From Paenibacillus hemerocallicola (GTDB lineage Bacteria; Bacillota; Bacilli; Paenibacillales; NBRC-103111), in contig NZ_VDCQ01000001.1 in assembly GCF_006265175.1 (NCBI RefSeq), positions 245,383 through 309,382 on the forward strand: a stretch of DNA of 64,000 nt, in the 5' to 3' direction. Made by a program: the position numbers and the translations under genes. Positions 52,104 to 60,825 of this stretch are shown in pieces; within the stretch, counting starts at the first letter, position 1; each line of letters begins with the position of its first letter. The notes under the pieces were generated by a model. The model saw only the letters and a program-made list of their open reading frames with translations, had not been told where the DNA came from and did not search any database.

Positions 52104-53194
52104 ATCGATAGCATGATGGACAAATAAGCGGATACGACGAAAAGGATACCGACGCAAGCCGCCTGCCACGGCTTGCTCCGGCTCCAGCATCTGAACAGCA
52201 GCAAGAGCAGGCCGAGCGATAAGGCGGCCAATACGAGGCTGACCGGGTCGATGCCGGGCATGACCTGCATCTCAACGCTTGCATCCCCTCCATATATCGC
52301 CCGGAACAGCAGGGAGGGGACGAGAGGCTCCGGATTTTCGGGATCGTCGTGCGGAGGTCTCTGCATGCCCATGAAAGCGGTAGCCGCGAAGATCAGCGTG
52401 ACGAGGACGCTTTCCGCCCTGAACCAAGGTCTCGGATCGAACATCGGATTACGCGCCAATTTGCGTTTCATCCAAAATCCGTTCATGACTCCGAAGGCCA
52501 GAACCGGAACGAACAGAAGATGCTTGATCAGGAGCGCTTGCCCGTACGAAATGATCCAGCTGTTCGTGTAATCGGGAACAATATACGCCATCATGACGAA
52601 GCCCGCCCCGACAATGACGAGCACGCAAGCAATGGCCAGCGGATGAAACCAGCGCAGAAACCGAAGCCAGTTGTCGGAGCGGTCGGCAAACCAGCCTGCC
52701 GCGAGCAGTACCCCGATCCATACGCTGGCAGCCGTCAGATGGAACGATTGCGCCAGAAAGCCCCAAGACTCCGACTGACCGGCGGCATGGCTTGCCCAAC
52801 CGTACGAGAACAGCAATCCGAGCGTCAGCACAGCCGCAATCGCATTGGATACGGAAGACCGGTTAATATCCCGGAACGTAAGCATTGCCAAGAACAGGGT
52901 GCAGCCGACGAACATCCAGATCCACGCCTTGCCGAACTCGAGATCGAGCAGGACGTCGTCGATGATTTCCCAGAAAGGGCCGGCGAACTGGGTAAGGAAA
53001 ATCGTATTTTTAATGACCGGCACAAGGGAAAGAACGGCTATTCCGATAACCGCATTGAAGAGCAGCGTCCCCGGGACCCGGACAGCCGGCTTGGCGCTTG
53101 CCGGTACCATGTTCAATAGTACGACTCCGCTTACGAATGCAAAGCAAAGGTACAGCAGCGTTTCCGAAAAATAGGCGTACATGTCGGACTCCAC
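52097..53194 (-). CDS. CopD family copper-related membrane protein
   Basis: A 365-residue, eight- or nine-helix membrane protein. The CopD core contains SYGWASHAAGQ, FHLTAASVWIGVLLAAGW (conserved His), and SYGQALLIKHLLFVPVLAFGVMNGFW. In B. subtilis the CopC and CopD parts are fused (YcnJ) for copper import; here CopC is a separate gene at 53933. It follows the PCYCGC lipoprotein in one transcript. Ends within the last 7 bp of the CadA gene. Confidence 0.85.
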   Translation of the reverse strand: MESDMYAYFSETLLYLCFAFVSGVVLLNMVPASAKPAVRVPGTLLFNAVIGIAVLSLVPVIKNTIFLTQFAGPFWEIIDDVLLDLEFGKAWIWMFVGCTLFLAMLTFRDINRSSVSNAIAAVLTLGLLFSYGWASHAAGQSESWGFLAQSFHLTAASVWIGVLLAAGWFADRSDNWLRFLRWFHPLAIACVLVIVGAGFVMMAYIVPDYTNSWIISYGQALLIKHLLFVPVLAFGVMNGFWMKRKLARNPMFDPRPWFRAESVLVTLIFAATAFMGMQRPPHDDPENPEPLVPSLLFRAIYGGDASVEMQVMPGIDPVSLVLAALSLGLLLLLFRCWSRSKPWQAACVGILFVVSAYLSIMLSIQ

Positions 53195-53202
53195 TCCATT
53201 GG

Positions 53203-53232
53203 AAAGCCTCTTGCATACCGCGAAGAGGCTCT
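53203..53232 (-). terminator. Intercistronic hairpin before copD
   Basis: AGCCTCTT (minus 53230-53223) pairs with AAGAGGCT (53212-53205), followed by only TTCC. It may lessen read-through from the PCYCGC gene into copD. Confidence 0.4.
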
Positions 53233-53247
53233 TATTGTTAATATCTG

Positions 53248-53742
53248 TTAACTCGGCATCGGAGTAGGCGTCGGTTTGGCGAAGCCGGATTTGTACGTTT
53301 CGTCGATGACCTGGCGAATTTCCTTCGCCGTTTTGCCTTGCTCCTTCAGCTTATACGTCGTAACGGCGATCTGCATGCATACCCCGCACCGGGTGCCGTG
53401 ATCGTCCCACACGACGGAGCCGTCGCTCTGAATTTCTTTAATAAAGCAGTTTTTGTTGCTTTGATGTCCGACGCTGTCCCCGCAGCCGCAATAACATGGC
53501 ATCCATTGGAGGAAATCGGCGGATTGGGCGGCAACCTTATAGGCGATCCGGATCTCATCGCGCTGCTTGTCCAGAAACGAAGGCAGCTTCTCGATCGAGG
53601 CCGTCTTCTCCTGTATGTCTCCCGCGGCCGTCTCGTGGGGATGATCGTGTCCGGCCGAAGACGATTTCTCCCCGCCGCATGCGGCCAGGACAAGGAGCGA
53701 CAAGCCGACGACCATCGTAGAGGCAACTCGTATTTTGCTCAT
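53248..53742 (-). CDS. PCYCGC-motif lipoprotein
   Basis: A 164-residue lipoprotein: signal with lipobox LAAC (Cys about residue 21), a His-rich linker (GHDHPHE), then the diagnostic MPCYCGCGDSVGHQSNKNCFI (about residues 80-100) and GTRCGVCMQIAVTTYKLKEQGKTAKEIRQVIDETY. This is the PCYCGC family of unknown function in Bacilli; five cysteines and several His suggest metal or redox chemistry. ATG 53742 has GAGGTG upstream. The next gene is copD; copC is divergent. Confidence 0.85.
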   Translation of the reverse strand: MSKIRVASTMVVGLSLLVLAACGGEKSSSAGHDHPHETAAGDIQEKTASIEKLPSFLDKQRDEIRIAYKVAAQSADFLQWMPCYCGCGDSVGHQSNKNCFIKEIQSDGSVVWDDHGTRCGVCMQIAVTTYKLKEQGKTAKEIRQVIDETYKSGFAKPTPTPMPS

Positions 53743-53812
53743 GATACACCTCAAATCGGAAATAATGTAATTTTAATTGGGCATTCTTCCATCATCATAG
53801 CACAAATTGATT

Positions 53813-53832
53813 ATGTGATCGTTTGCTCATAT
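53813..53832 (-). promoter_or_regulatory. Shared metal-gene motif, site 2
   Basis: On the minus strand ATATGAGCAAACGATCACAT. It lies in the divergent region between the PCYCGC/copD and copC genes and matches site 1 (49763-49784) upstream of the CadA-type gene, sharing ATATGAGCAA and GAT. Confidence 0.5.
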
Positions 53833-53932
53833 GACAATTGTTCGAAAAGTTGTTCCATACGCGCGAACGAAATCCAGCCGAGGTTTGTTATACTTGAAGT
53901 GACTTTGCTATATGAAAGGATGTACGCGGGTG

Positions 53933-54490
53933 ATGAACAAAACCGGGATAGGCTTGCTCCTATCCGTCCTGTTGCTGCTGCTTGCGCCGGCAACCGTTTT
54001 TGCCCATACCGGGCTTCAGTCTTCCAGTCCGGCGAAAGGGGAGACGATCGATAAGCCGCTAACCGAAATCCGCATGGAGTTCAGTACGGATATCGAGCCA
54101 TTAAGCACGTTCGAACTTAAAAACGAGAAGAACGAATCGGTCAAGGTGTCCGGCATCGGCATCGACAAAAGCGCCATGAGCGGTAAAATCAACCCGGCTT
54201 TGCCAAACGGAGAATATACCGTGACTTGGAAAATTATCGGCCGGGACGGACATCCCGTCGAAAACAAGTTTTCCTTCACCGTCAACATGCCGCAGCAGCC
54301 TAATCAAATCGCGCCAGATACGGCTGACGGCAGCGGAGACCCGAATAAATCGCAGCAGGCAGCGCCCGAATCGGAATCCGACAAGACGGGCGAGAATAAA
54401 ACCGTACTTGTCGCGGCTATTGCGTTGTTGGCGGCAGCGCTTCTGGTCGCACTGGCGTACGCGGCGAGAGCGAAGAGGAAGAAAACTTAG
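53933..54490 (+). CDS. CopC domain protein, membrane-anchored
   Basis: A 185-residue exported protein: signal peptide with cleavage after VFA, so that mature His1 begins HTGLQSSSPAKGE, the usual N-terminal copper-ligand His of CopC. The beta-sandwich continues to DGHPVENKFSFTV (second ligand His) at about residue 117, then a polar linker and a C-terminal helix (VLVAAIALLAAALLVALAYAARAKRKK). It binds Cu(II) on the outer face. ATG 53933 is used; GTG 53930 is possible. Divergent from the PCYCGC/copD genes. Confidence 0.87.
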   Translation: MNKTGIGLLLSVLLLLLAPATVFAHTGLQSSSPAKGETIDKPLTEIRMEFSTDIEPLSTFELKNEKNESVKVSGIGIDKSAMSGKINPALPNGEYTVTWKIIGRDGHPVENKFSFTVNMPQQPNQIAPDTADGSGDPNKSQQAAPESESDKTGENKTVLVAAIALLAAALLVALAYAARAKRKKT

Positions 54491-54526
54491 TTCGATGGAC
54501 GCTTCATGTGTCGGGGAGGGCTATTT

Positions 54527-54895
54527 GTGAACAGTGAACGGTTCGAAGCAATTCGCCGGATGGCGCTGTCGCTGCCGGGAGTGACCGAAAGCGTATCCTA
54601 CGGCACGCCATCCTTCAAGCTGAAGGACAAGCTGCTGGCACGGTTACACGAGGACGGAGTCTCTCTCGTCCTGAAGATGGATTTGTCCGCGCGGGATATC
54701 GTCATGCAGGTCAATCCGGAAGTATATTCCATTACGGAGCATTATAGAAAGTACCCGTATGTGCTGGTGAAATTAACGGAAGCGGATCCGAACGACCTGA
54801 GGGAGCATTTCCAAGCGGCGTGGCGCACGGTCGCCCCGAAAAAAATGTTCAAGGAGTTCGAGTCGGGAAGCGGTCCGACGGGTGAACGGCCATGA
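54527..54895 (+). CDS. MmcQ/YjbR-like protein
   Basis: A 122-residue protein of the MmcQ/YjbR (CyaY-like fold) family. FEAIRRMALSLPGVTESVSYGTPSFKLKDKLLARL is the characteristic N-terminus and YPYVLVKLTEADPNDLREHFQAAWRTVAPKK the C-terminus. Members have been called DNA-binding but the role is not established. GTG 54527 with GGGGAGGG six bases away. Its stop overlaps the next ATG (ATGA). Confidence 0.85.
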   Translation: MNSERFEAIRRMALSLPGVTESVSYGTPSFKLKDKLLARLHEDGVSLVLKMDLSARDIVMQVNPEVYSITEHYRKYPYVLVKLTEADPNDLREHFQAAWRTVAPKKMFKEFESGSGPTGERP

Positions 54896-55419
54896 ACAAC
54901 ATCGTCATTGATTTAACGATGCCCCTGTACACGGGAATGAGGGTATTTCCCGGCGATCCGGAGGTAAAGCTGGAAATTGTCCATACGCATGAAGCGAATA
55001 CGTGGGAATTAAGAAGATTGGAAATGGGGTCTCATACCGGTACGCATGTCGACGCATATTCCCACATGCACGAAGGCGGGGCAACTTTGGATGAGATTCC
55101 GCTTCACCGCTTTTTCGGCAAAGCCCGGGTCGTGGAGCGCCATTCGGACTGGCCTGCGGAAACGGGCCTCTTTTTTACGGACGAGGCAGGCATGGAGTTG
55201 GCGGATAAAATCGTATCGCGTAAACCGGGCTTTGTAGGCGGGAATATTACGGAAGAGCTCCAGAGAACGCTTCTGGGCCATAGTATCGTCACCTATACGG
55301 ACCTGATTAATCTGGAACGCATCCCGAAGGAGCAGAATTTCATGTTCTACGGATTGCCTCTGAAAATTAAAAATGGAGACGGCTCGCCCGTCAGGGCAAT
55401 CGCGATCCTGGAAGGCTAA
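54892..55419 (+). CDS. Cyclase/kynurenine-formamidase-like metal hydrolase
   Basis: A 175-residue member of the cyclase family (KynB-like). The metal motif SHTGTHVDAYSHMHEGG (HxGTHxDxPxH, with Ser for Pro) lies at about 47-63, and DLTMPLYTGMRVFPGDP opens the protein. It is shorter than KynB (about 210). It hydrolyses an amide or lactone, substrate unknown. Translationally coupled to the YjbR-like gene. Confidence 0.82.
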   Translation: MNNIVIDLTMPLYTGMRVFPGDPEVKLEIVHTHEANTWELRRLEMGSHTGTHVDAYSHMHEGGATLDEIPLHRFFGKARVVERHSDWPAETGLFFTDEAGMELADKIVSRKPGFVGGNITEELQRTLLGHSIVTYTDLINLERIPKEQNFMFYGLPLKIKNGDGSPVRAIAILEG

Positions 55420-55489
55420 TGATCTGTAGCGGGCTGAAAATGCCAGACATTTTCTATACGGCAGAGAGCCTGGCGCCATAACGTCCTTA

Positions 55490-56368
55490 TCAAGTCGCAT
55501 CGCTGTGCTTATCGCGGAACGTCATGGCCGACATGCCGGAAAATTTCTTGAATAGGCGGGCGAAATAGGCGATATCCTCGAAGCCCAGCATTTGCGCGAT
55601 CTGCTTGACTTGCAGGTTCGTCATCCGCAGCAGCTTCTTCGCTTCGGAAATTTTTAACCGGTTTACGTATTCGTTCAAGGCGTACCCGGTGTTCTGATGG
55701 ACGATGCGGCGCAGCGTGGAGCGCGAGATGTGGTTGCGCTCCCATATGTCGCGTTCTTCCCAAGGCTTGTACAAGCTCTCTCCGATATCCTCCAGTATGC
55801 GCATAACAAGCTCCGGCTTGCGTTCCGGTCGGACGCCCGACTTACGCCCCTCGTTCGCGCTGCAAAAATCGTAGACGAGCGATTCGAGCAGCAGCGAAGC
55901 GCGGTCGGCGTTGTCGGCAATGCCGCTTTCCATATAATCCCCGATCGTTTCTATTTTGTGAATCCATTTCTTGTCCAGTCCGACGCGCTGCACCTTGTCC
56001 GGCTCCAGGATGAGGCTGTCGAGCCATTCCGCAACGCGCGGCCCTTCGAAATTGACATAATATTCGTCCCAATCCTTACCGGCATCGGGCCCGAAATGAA
56101 ACACCTCGCCCGGGTATTCCCAGAACAGGCTCCCGGCCTCGAGCCGTTGTACCGGTCCATCTCCGATCTGGTATGTCCCGCTTCCCCGTACGATATAGGT
56201 GAACGCCCAGCTTTCTGTCGTAGAATTGCGCCTCATGGGGGTTCTTCCCGGCAAATGTCCGAATTGAAGCGGAGTCAGTCCTTTGATTTTCAGCTTGGAG
56301 CGGTCGACCTTCAATTCGATGATTCGGATCGGCAAAGAACTGATCATATAGTCCAAGAACTTGGTCAT
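55490..56368 (-). CDS. AraC family transcriptional regulator
   Basis: A 292-residue AraC/XylS regulator. N-terminal cupin (WAFTYIVRGSGTYQIGDGPVQRLEAGSLFWEYPGE, about 55-90) for a small ligand; C-terminal double HTH (WERNHISRSTLRRIVHQNTGYALNEYVNRLKISEAKKLL and VKQIAQMLGFEDIAYFARLFKKFSGMSAMTFR). It is divergent from the GH20-like gene with a 113-bp gap, and so is the likely activator of the glycosidase cluster. Confidence 0.88.
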   Translation of the reverse strand: MTKFLDYMISSLPIRIIELKVDRSKLKIKGLTPLQFGHLPGRTPMRRNSTTESWAFTYIVRGSGTYQIGDGPVQRLEAGSLFWEYPGEVFHFGPDAGKDWDEYYVNFEGPRVAEWLDSLILEPDKVQRVGLDKKWIHKIETIGDYMESGIADNADRASLLLESLVYDFCSANEGRKSGVRPERKPELVMRILEDIGESLYKPWEERDIWERNHISRSTLRRIVHQNTGYALNEYVNRLKISEAKKLLRMTNLQVKQIAQMLGFEDIAYFARLFKKFSGMSAMTFRDKHSDAT

Positions 56369-56481
56369 CGTCCATCTACTCCTCTATCGGCAAACCCTGA
56401 TATGGTTATAAGGGATAGCCTATTATAGCAAAGTCGGCGCGATCTGTCGAAGCTTGCACGATTAGTAACGGAGGACTACTT

Positions 56482-58368
56482 ATGAGACTTCACTTTACCG
56501 GTGAAATTTCGGATTTAAGAGATGGAATCGCCGTCCTGGCTGCCGATTTCGGGTTCGTTTGCGCTCCCGATGGATTATCTGTTCGAGTCGTGCGGCATGA
56601 AGGGCCGGAGTTGTCGGTCTTTCGGGAACGGGGGGAGATCGAGCTTTCCTATAATCGCCGCATCCATTTTTTTCGGGCGTTGGGCCTATTGGTGGAAGCG
56701 CTGCGAGACGGGCTCGATTCGTTCTCGATCCGTGAAATGCCGCAATTCAAGATGAACGGTCCGATGTTCGACGTGTCTCAAGGCAATGCCGTCATGAGAA
56801 CGAATACGGTCAAACGCTTCATCCGGCTTATGGCGATTATGGGCTTGGATATGTTCATGCTGTACACCGAGGACAGCTATGACGTCAAGGAACAGCCTTA
56901 TTTCGGTTACATGCGCGGCCGTTATTCGCTGGACGAGATCCGCGAGCTGGACGACTATGCCTTCATGCTAGGTATCGAGATGATTCCTTGCATCCAGACG
57001 CTCAGCCATTTGAAAGACGTGCTGAAATGGAGCGCCTTCGCCGATATCCGCGACGACGAGGAGACGATGCTGGTCGGAGAGCCGAAAACGTACGAGTTTA
57101 TCGAGCAGATGATTGTTGCCGCCGCTTCCGCCGTCCGTACAAAACGGTTTCATATCGGGATGGACGAGGCGTGGAAGCTGGGTCAGGGCGAATATTTGAA
57201 GCTTAACGGTTACCGCTCCAAATTCGATATCATGAACGAACACCTGCACCGAGTATTGGAAATTACCCGCAAGCACGACCTTGAGCCGATGATGTGGAGC
57301 GACATGTACTTCCGGGCAGGCTCCGAGACGGGGGCCTATTACGACCAAGCATCCGTCATTCCCGAACGCGTCATCGAAGAAATGCCGAAGGACGTTCAAA
57401 TCGTATACTGGGACTATTACCACGCCGACGAGTCATTTTACGAGGATTGGATACGCCGGCATAAAGCATTCGGTTCGACTCCGGTATTCGCCGGGGGCAT
57501 CTGGAACTGGAAAGGATTCGTCTTGAATTACGGGCTGACGATGCGTTCCACGAATGCGGCATTGAACGTGTGCAAGCGAGAAGGCGTCGAGGAAATCATC
57601 GCCACGCTGTGGGGGGATGACGGAACGGAGTGCGATTGGTTCTCCGCGATTCTCGGATTGCAGCTGTTCGCCGAGCACGGCTATGCGTCGGAGCTGTCGG
57701 AAGAGAAGCTGCGCAAACGGTTCGCGTTCTGCACGGGCGGACGTTTCGACGACTTTATGGATATTCGCTGGGTCGACGAAATTCCGGGCATCGAGCGAGA
57801 TAATTTGGCGAATGCCAATCCGTCCCGCGTCATGCTGTGGCAGCACCCGATGATGGGACTGTTCGACTCCAACCTGGCTGGCCGGGGTCTGGAGGAGTAT
57901 TATGCGAGGCTCGAGAATAGATTCGAGTCGTATGCGGAGCGGGGAGGCGAGTTCAGGTTCGTGTTCGATATTCTCCGCAAGCTGTGCTCGGTGCTCAAGA
58001 TCAAGGCCGAACTTGGTATCCATCTCGCGGACGCTTACGGCAGACGTGACAAGGAGAAACTGAATGCTTATGCGCTCGGCATCATTCCCGATTTGATCCG
58101 CAAAGTTCGCGAGTTGCAAGCCGCACACCGGGATCGTTGGTTCGAGGTCAATAAGGCGTTCGGCTGGGAAGTGATCGACTACCGTTACGGCGGGCTTCTT
58201 ATTAGCTTGGAGACGACGGTCACACGGATAGGCGATTTCACGTCGGGGAAGACGGATCGGCTCGAGGAGCTTGAAGAAGCTCGATTGCCTTTCCAAGGCA
58301 AGGAAGGGTACTTGGATTGCCAATGGTATCAATTCATTCCGACCGCCAGCCGGATCGCCCAGCCATAA
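56482..58368 (+). CDS. GH20-like glycosidase (hexosaminidase family)
   Basis: A 628-residue cytoplasmic glycosidase. An N-terminal alpha/beta domain (1-88) precedes a TIM barrel: KMNGPMFDVSQG replaces the usual RG.mlD.sR start, FMLYTEDSYDVKEQPYFGYMRGRYS, IPCIQTLSHL and RFHIGMDEAWKLG with the GH20 Asp228-Glu229 pair. The C-terminus is helical. Related proteins in Paenibacillus act on beta-linked hexosamines. No signal peptide, so it acts on imported oligosaccharide. First gene of the cluster; a strong GGAGG precedes the ATG. Confidence 0.82.
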   Translation: MRLHFTGEISDLRDGIAVLAADFGFVCAPDGLSVRVVRHEGPELSVFRERGEIELSYNRRIHFFRALGLLVEALRDGLDSFSIREMPQFKMNGPMFDVSQGNAVMRTNTVKRFIRLMAIMGLDMFMLYTEDSYDVKEQPYFGYMRGRYSLDEIRELDDYAFMLGIEMIPCIQTLSHLKDVLKWSAFADIRDDEETMLVGEPKTYEFIEQMIVAAASAVRTKRFHIGMDEAWKLGQGEYLKLNGYRSKFDIMNEHLHRVLEITRKHDLEPMMWSDMYFRAGSETGAYYDQASVIPERVIEEMPKDVQIVYWDYYHADESFYEDWIRRHKAFGSTPVFAGGIWNWKGFVLNYGLTMRSTNAALNVCKREGVEEIIATLWGDDGTECDWFSAILGLQLFAEHGYASELSEEKLRKRFAFCTGGRFDDFMDIRWVDEIPGIERDNLANANPSRVMLWQHPMMGLFDSNLAGRGLEEYYARLENRFESYAERGGEFRFVFDILRKLCSVLKIKAELGIHLADAYGRRDKEKLNAYALGIIPDLIRKVRELQAAHRDRWFEVNKAFGWEVIDYRYGGLLISLETTVTRIGDFTSGKTDRLEELEEARLPFQGKEGYLDCQWYQFIPTASRIAQP

Positions 58369-58401
58369 TCGCGGATTAGCCATTTGAGAGGAGAATGTCG
58401 A

Positions 58402-59460
58402 ATGATTCACAACCAACCGGATAAATTGGTCAAAGGGGTAGCTTACCACGGTAACCGTATACTCAGGCATGTGGAAACCGATCTGCGGGATATCGTCAAC
58501 CATCATTTCAATCTGGTCGTTCATATGTTCTCCCATACGGATTGGGACCGGCACCGCTCCATCATGAAGGAAATTATCCAGATGACGGAAGGACACGGAC
58601 TGGACGTCTGGGTCGACAACTGGGGGCTCGGGGGCCCTCCCGGGGACAAGTCGCATTTTCTCGCCTATTATCCCGACAGTCACCAAGTGTATTCCGACGG
58701 AAGCGTCGATCCGGTGCGGGCCTGCCTGAACAGTCCGCATTTCCGCAGCTTTACGAAGGAATGGATCGACGTCGTTCGGGACATCGGGGGCAAAAGCATT
58801 TTTTGGGATGAACCGCATTTGGCGGCCAAATCGATGGAGAACGGCAAGCCGAAAGTGTTTACGTGCGCTTGCGAACGGTGCAAAGGGATGTTCCGGGAGC
58901 GGTACGGCTATGATATGCCGGCCGAATTGGACGACAAGGTCGAGGAGTTCCGGATCTGGTCGGTCGTCGATTATTTCCGCGAGGTGACGGAGCATAGCCG
59001 TAGCAAACAAATGGAGAATATCGTATGCGTTATGCTGGGCGGCTCTTACGGAATCAATCTGGACTCGATCGAAGCGATATGCGGTCTCGATACGCTGCAA
59101 AATATCGGATCCGATCCGTATTGGCTCGGCAAAAAAGACGTCCACCCTTACGATTTCGTGTACGAATCGACGAAGCGGAATTTGGACGTTTGCCGCAAAT
59201 TCGGCAAAGACCATAATATATGGATCCAAGGATATGCCACGCCGTCCGGACGCGAGGAAGAGATCATTTGGGCGACGGACGCTGCATATGATGCGGGAGC
59301 AAGAAACATTCTCGTCTGGGGCTTCCGGGGGTCGGAATCGAACGATTACCGAGCCAAGTCTCCGGATATGGCCTGGAACGCCATCGGGGAAGCGATGCGG
59401 AGAATAACGGATCGCCATCATGACGGGATCAGGCGCAGCAGGCTGGAACGTATTAAATAA
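58402..59460 (+). CDS. Uncharacterised barrel-like protein, possible glycosidase
   Basis: A 352-residue protein I cannot assign. Its pattern suggests a TIM barrel: NHHFNLVVHMFSHTDWDRHRSIMKEIIQMTEGHGLDVWVDNWGLGG, KSIFWDEPHLA (Asp-Glu pair at a strand end), a CxCxxC-like TCACERC, and IWIQGYATPSGREEEIIWATDAAYDAGARNILVWGFRG. Acidic pairs near strand ends fit a glycoside hydrolase. ATG 58402 has GAGAGGAG upstream; 33 bp after the GH20-like gene. Confidence 0.65.
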   Translation: MIHNQPDKLVKGVAYHGNRILRHVETDLRDIVNHHFNLVVHMFSHTDWDRHRSIMKEIIQMTEGHGLDVWVDNWGLGGPPGDKSHFLAYYPDSHQVYSDGSVDPVRACLNSPHFRSFTKEWIDVVRDIGGKSIFWDEPHLAAKSMENGKPKVFTCACERCKGMFRERYGYDMPAELDDKVEEFRIWSVVDYFREVTEHSRSKQMENIVCVMLGGSYGINLDSIEAICGLDTLQNIGSDPYWLGKKDVHPYDFVYESTKRNLDVCRKFGKDHNIWIQGYATPSGREEEIIWATDAAYDAGARNILVWGFRGSESNDYRAKSPDMAWNAIGEAMRRITDRHHDGIRRSRLERIK

Positions 59461-59479
59461 TCGGAAAAACATCCGTAAC

Positions 59480-59506
59480 GGCGCGGCACCCCGGATGTGC
59501 CGCGCC
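59480..59506 (+). repeat. GC-rich intercistronic hairpin
   Basis: GGCGCGGCAC (59480-59489) pairs perfectly with GTGCCGCGCC (59497-59506), with an outer CATCCG/CGGATG alternative pairing. No T run, so it is more likely an mRNA-processing or stability element than a terminator. Confidence 0.65.
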
Positions 59507-59526
59507 GGGTGGAGGGAGCGCGTGGT

Positions 59527-60825
59527 ATGGACAGCGGTCAATTGGACGAACGGATTGCCGGTTGGGTGCGGGAGCATCGTTCCGTGATTGTCGGATTGGT
59601 ATCGGATTTGATCCGGTTCCCGACCGTAAATCTCGTAACCGACGGCACGGAGCGGGATTGCCAGACATACGTGGCATCCGTGCTGGATAGCTTGGGGCTG
59701 GAAACGTCGCTTTACTCGCCGGAGGCGGCTCCGGGCTTCCGCGACCACCCGGCTTATTTTCCGGGCAAAGATTATGTTTCCCGGCCGAATGTTGCCGGAC
59801 GCTGGAGAGGAAAAGGTGCAGGCAAATCGCTATTGTTCTCGAGCCACGCGGATACGGCGGTCGTTGCGCCTGGATGGTCGTCGTCCCCTTGGGAGCCCCG
59901 CGAGTCGGACGGCAAATTGTACGGGCTCGGTTCATTCGATATGAAAGGCGGATTGGCCGCTTCCGTCATGGCCGTCCGCTGCTTGATCGAGCTTGGGGTA
60001 TGCCTGAACGGAGACGTGACGGTGGAATCCGTAGTCGACGAAGAATTCGGCGGCGCGAACGGAACGCTTGCAGGCAGACTGATGGGCTACAATGCCGATG
60101 CGGCCATTATTCCCGAGCCGACGAATATGGCGATTTGTCCGGCCACGCGGGGCGGCGCGTTGTGGCGACTGACGTTCCGCGGCAAGACCGGGCTGTCGTT
60201 CAGCGGAGAGACGTTGGTCAATCCGCTCTATGACGCCGGGAAGTTTCTCGTTTTTCTGGAACGGTTCGAACGTGAATTAGGCCGGGTTCATGGTCCTGCC
60301 CCGTGGTATAGCGAGACGGCAGGGCTGCCGGCAATCGCTACGCGATTCGTAGCCGGTGATCTGACAGCGGCTTTATGCGATGTCGGTCCAGAGCGGTGCG
60401 AGCTCGATATTTGGGTGGAATGCTACCCCGGGACGACGGAGCAACAGCTCATGCAGCAGTTGATAGAAGGCTATACGGCTATGTTCGAAGGGGCGCAGGT
60501 GCCGGAATTTCGCAAAATGATCCGCTTCTTGCCCGGTTCGGAGGTTTCCCCGGACTTTTCTCTGCTTCCGCTCCTTTCCGAAGAGGCAGGAAAGCTGAGC
60601 GGTGCGGTTCCGGTCATGCGAGGCGCGCCGTTCGCGTGCGACGCCTTCATATTCAATTTGTACAGTCCTACGCCAGCCGTCATTCTCGGACCATCGGGGG
60701 CGAACGCGCATGCGGCGGACGAATATGTCGAAGTGGATTCTCTGCTGATGCTGACGGAGCTGTATGCACGGATCATCGTCAAATGGTGCGGGGTTTCCCG
60801 CTTAACGGAAGGAGAACGGACATGA
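59527..60825 (+). CDS. M20 family metallohydrolase (ArgE/DapE-like)
   Basis: A 432-residue di-zinc amidohydrolase. Metal motifs: SSHADTAVV (about 107-112), YGLGSFDMKGGLAASVMA, VVDEEFGGANG (catalytic Glu and ligand) and IIPEPTN. The dimerisation lid follows (about 210-320) and a C-terminal ligand His in GANAHAADEYVEVDSLL. Such enzymes deacylate N-acyl amino acids or amino sugars. In this cluster it may deacylate the product of the glycosidases. ATG 59527 follows GGAGG by 12 bases. Confidence 0.85.
   Translation: MDSGQLDERIAGWVREHRSVIVGLVSDLIRFPTVNLVTDGTERDCQTYVASVLDSLGLETSLYSPEAAPGFRDHPAYFPGKDYVSRPNVAGRWRGKGAGKSLLFSSHADTAVVAPGWSSSPWEPRESDGKLYGLGSFDMKGGLAASVMAVRCLIELGVCLNGDVTVESVVDEEFGGANGTLAGRLMGYNADAAIIPEPTNMAICPATRGGALWRLTFRGKTGLSFSGETLVNPLYDAGKFLVFLERFERELGRVHGPAPWYSETAGLPAIATRFVAGDLTAALCDVGPERCELDIWVECYPGTTEQQLMQQLIEGYTAMFEGAQVPEFRKMIRFLPGSEVSPDFSLLPLLSEEAGKLSGAVPVMRGAPFACDAFIFNLYSPTPAVILGPSGANAHAADEYVEVDSLLMLTELYARIIVKWCGVSRLTEGERT

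Noticed and set aside
57433..59748. A 771-codon minus-strand ORF
   Set aside because: It lies antisense to the GH20-like, barrel-like and M20 genes, which have family motifs; high-GC third positions create long shadow frames.
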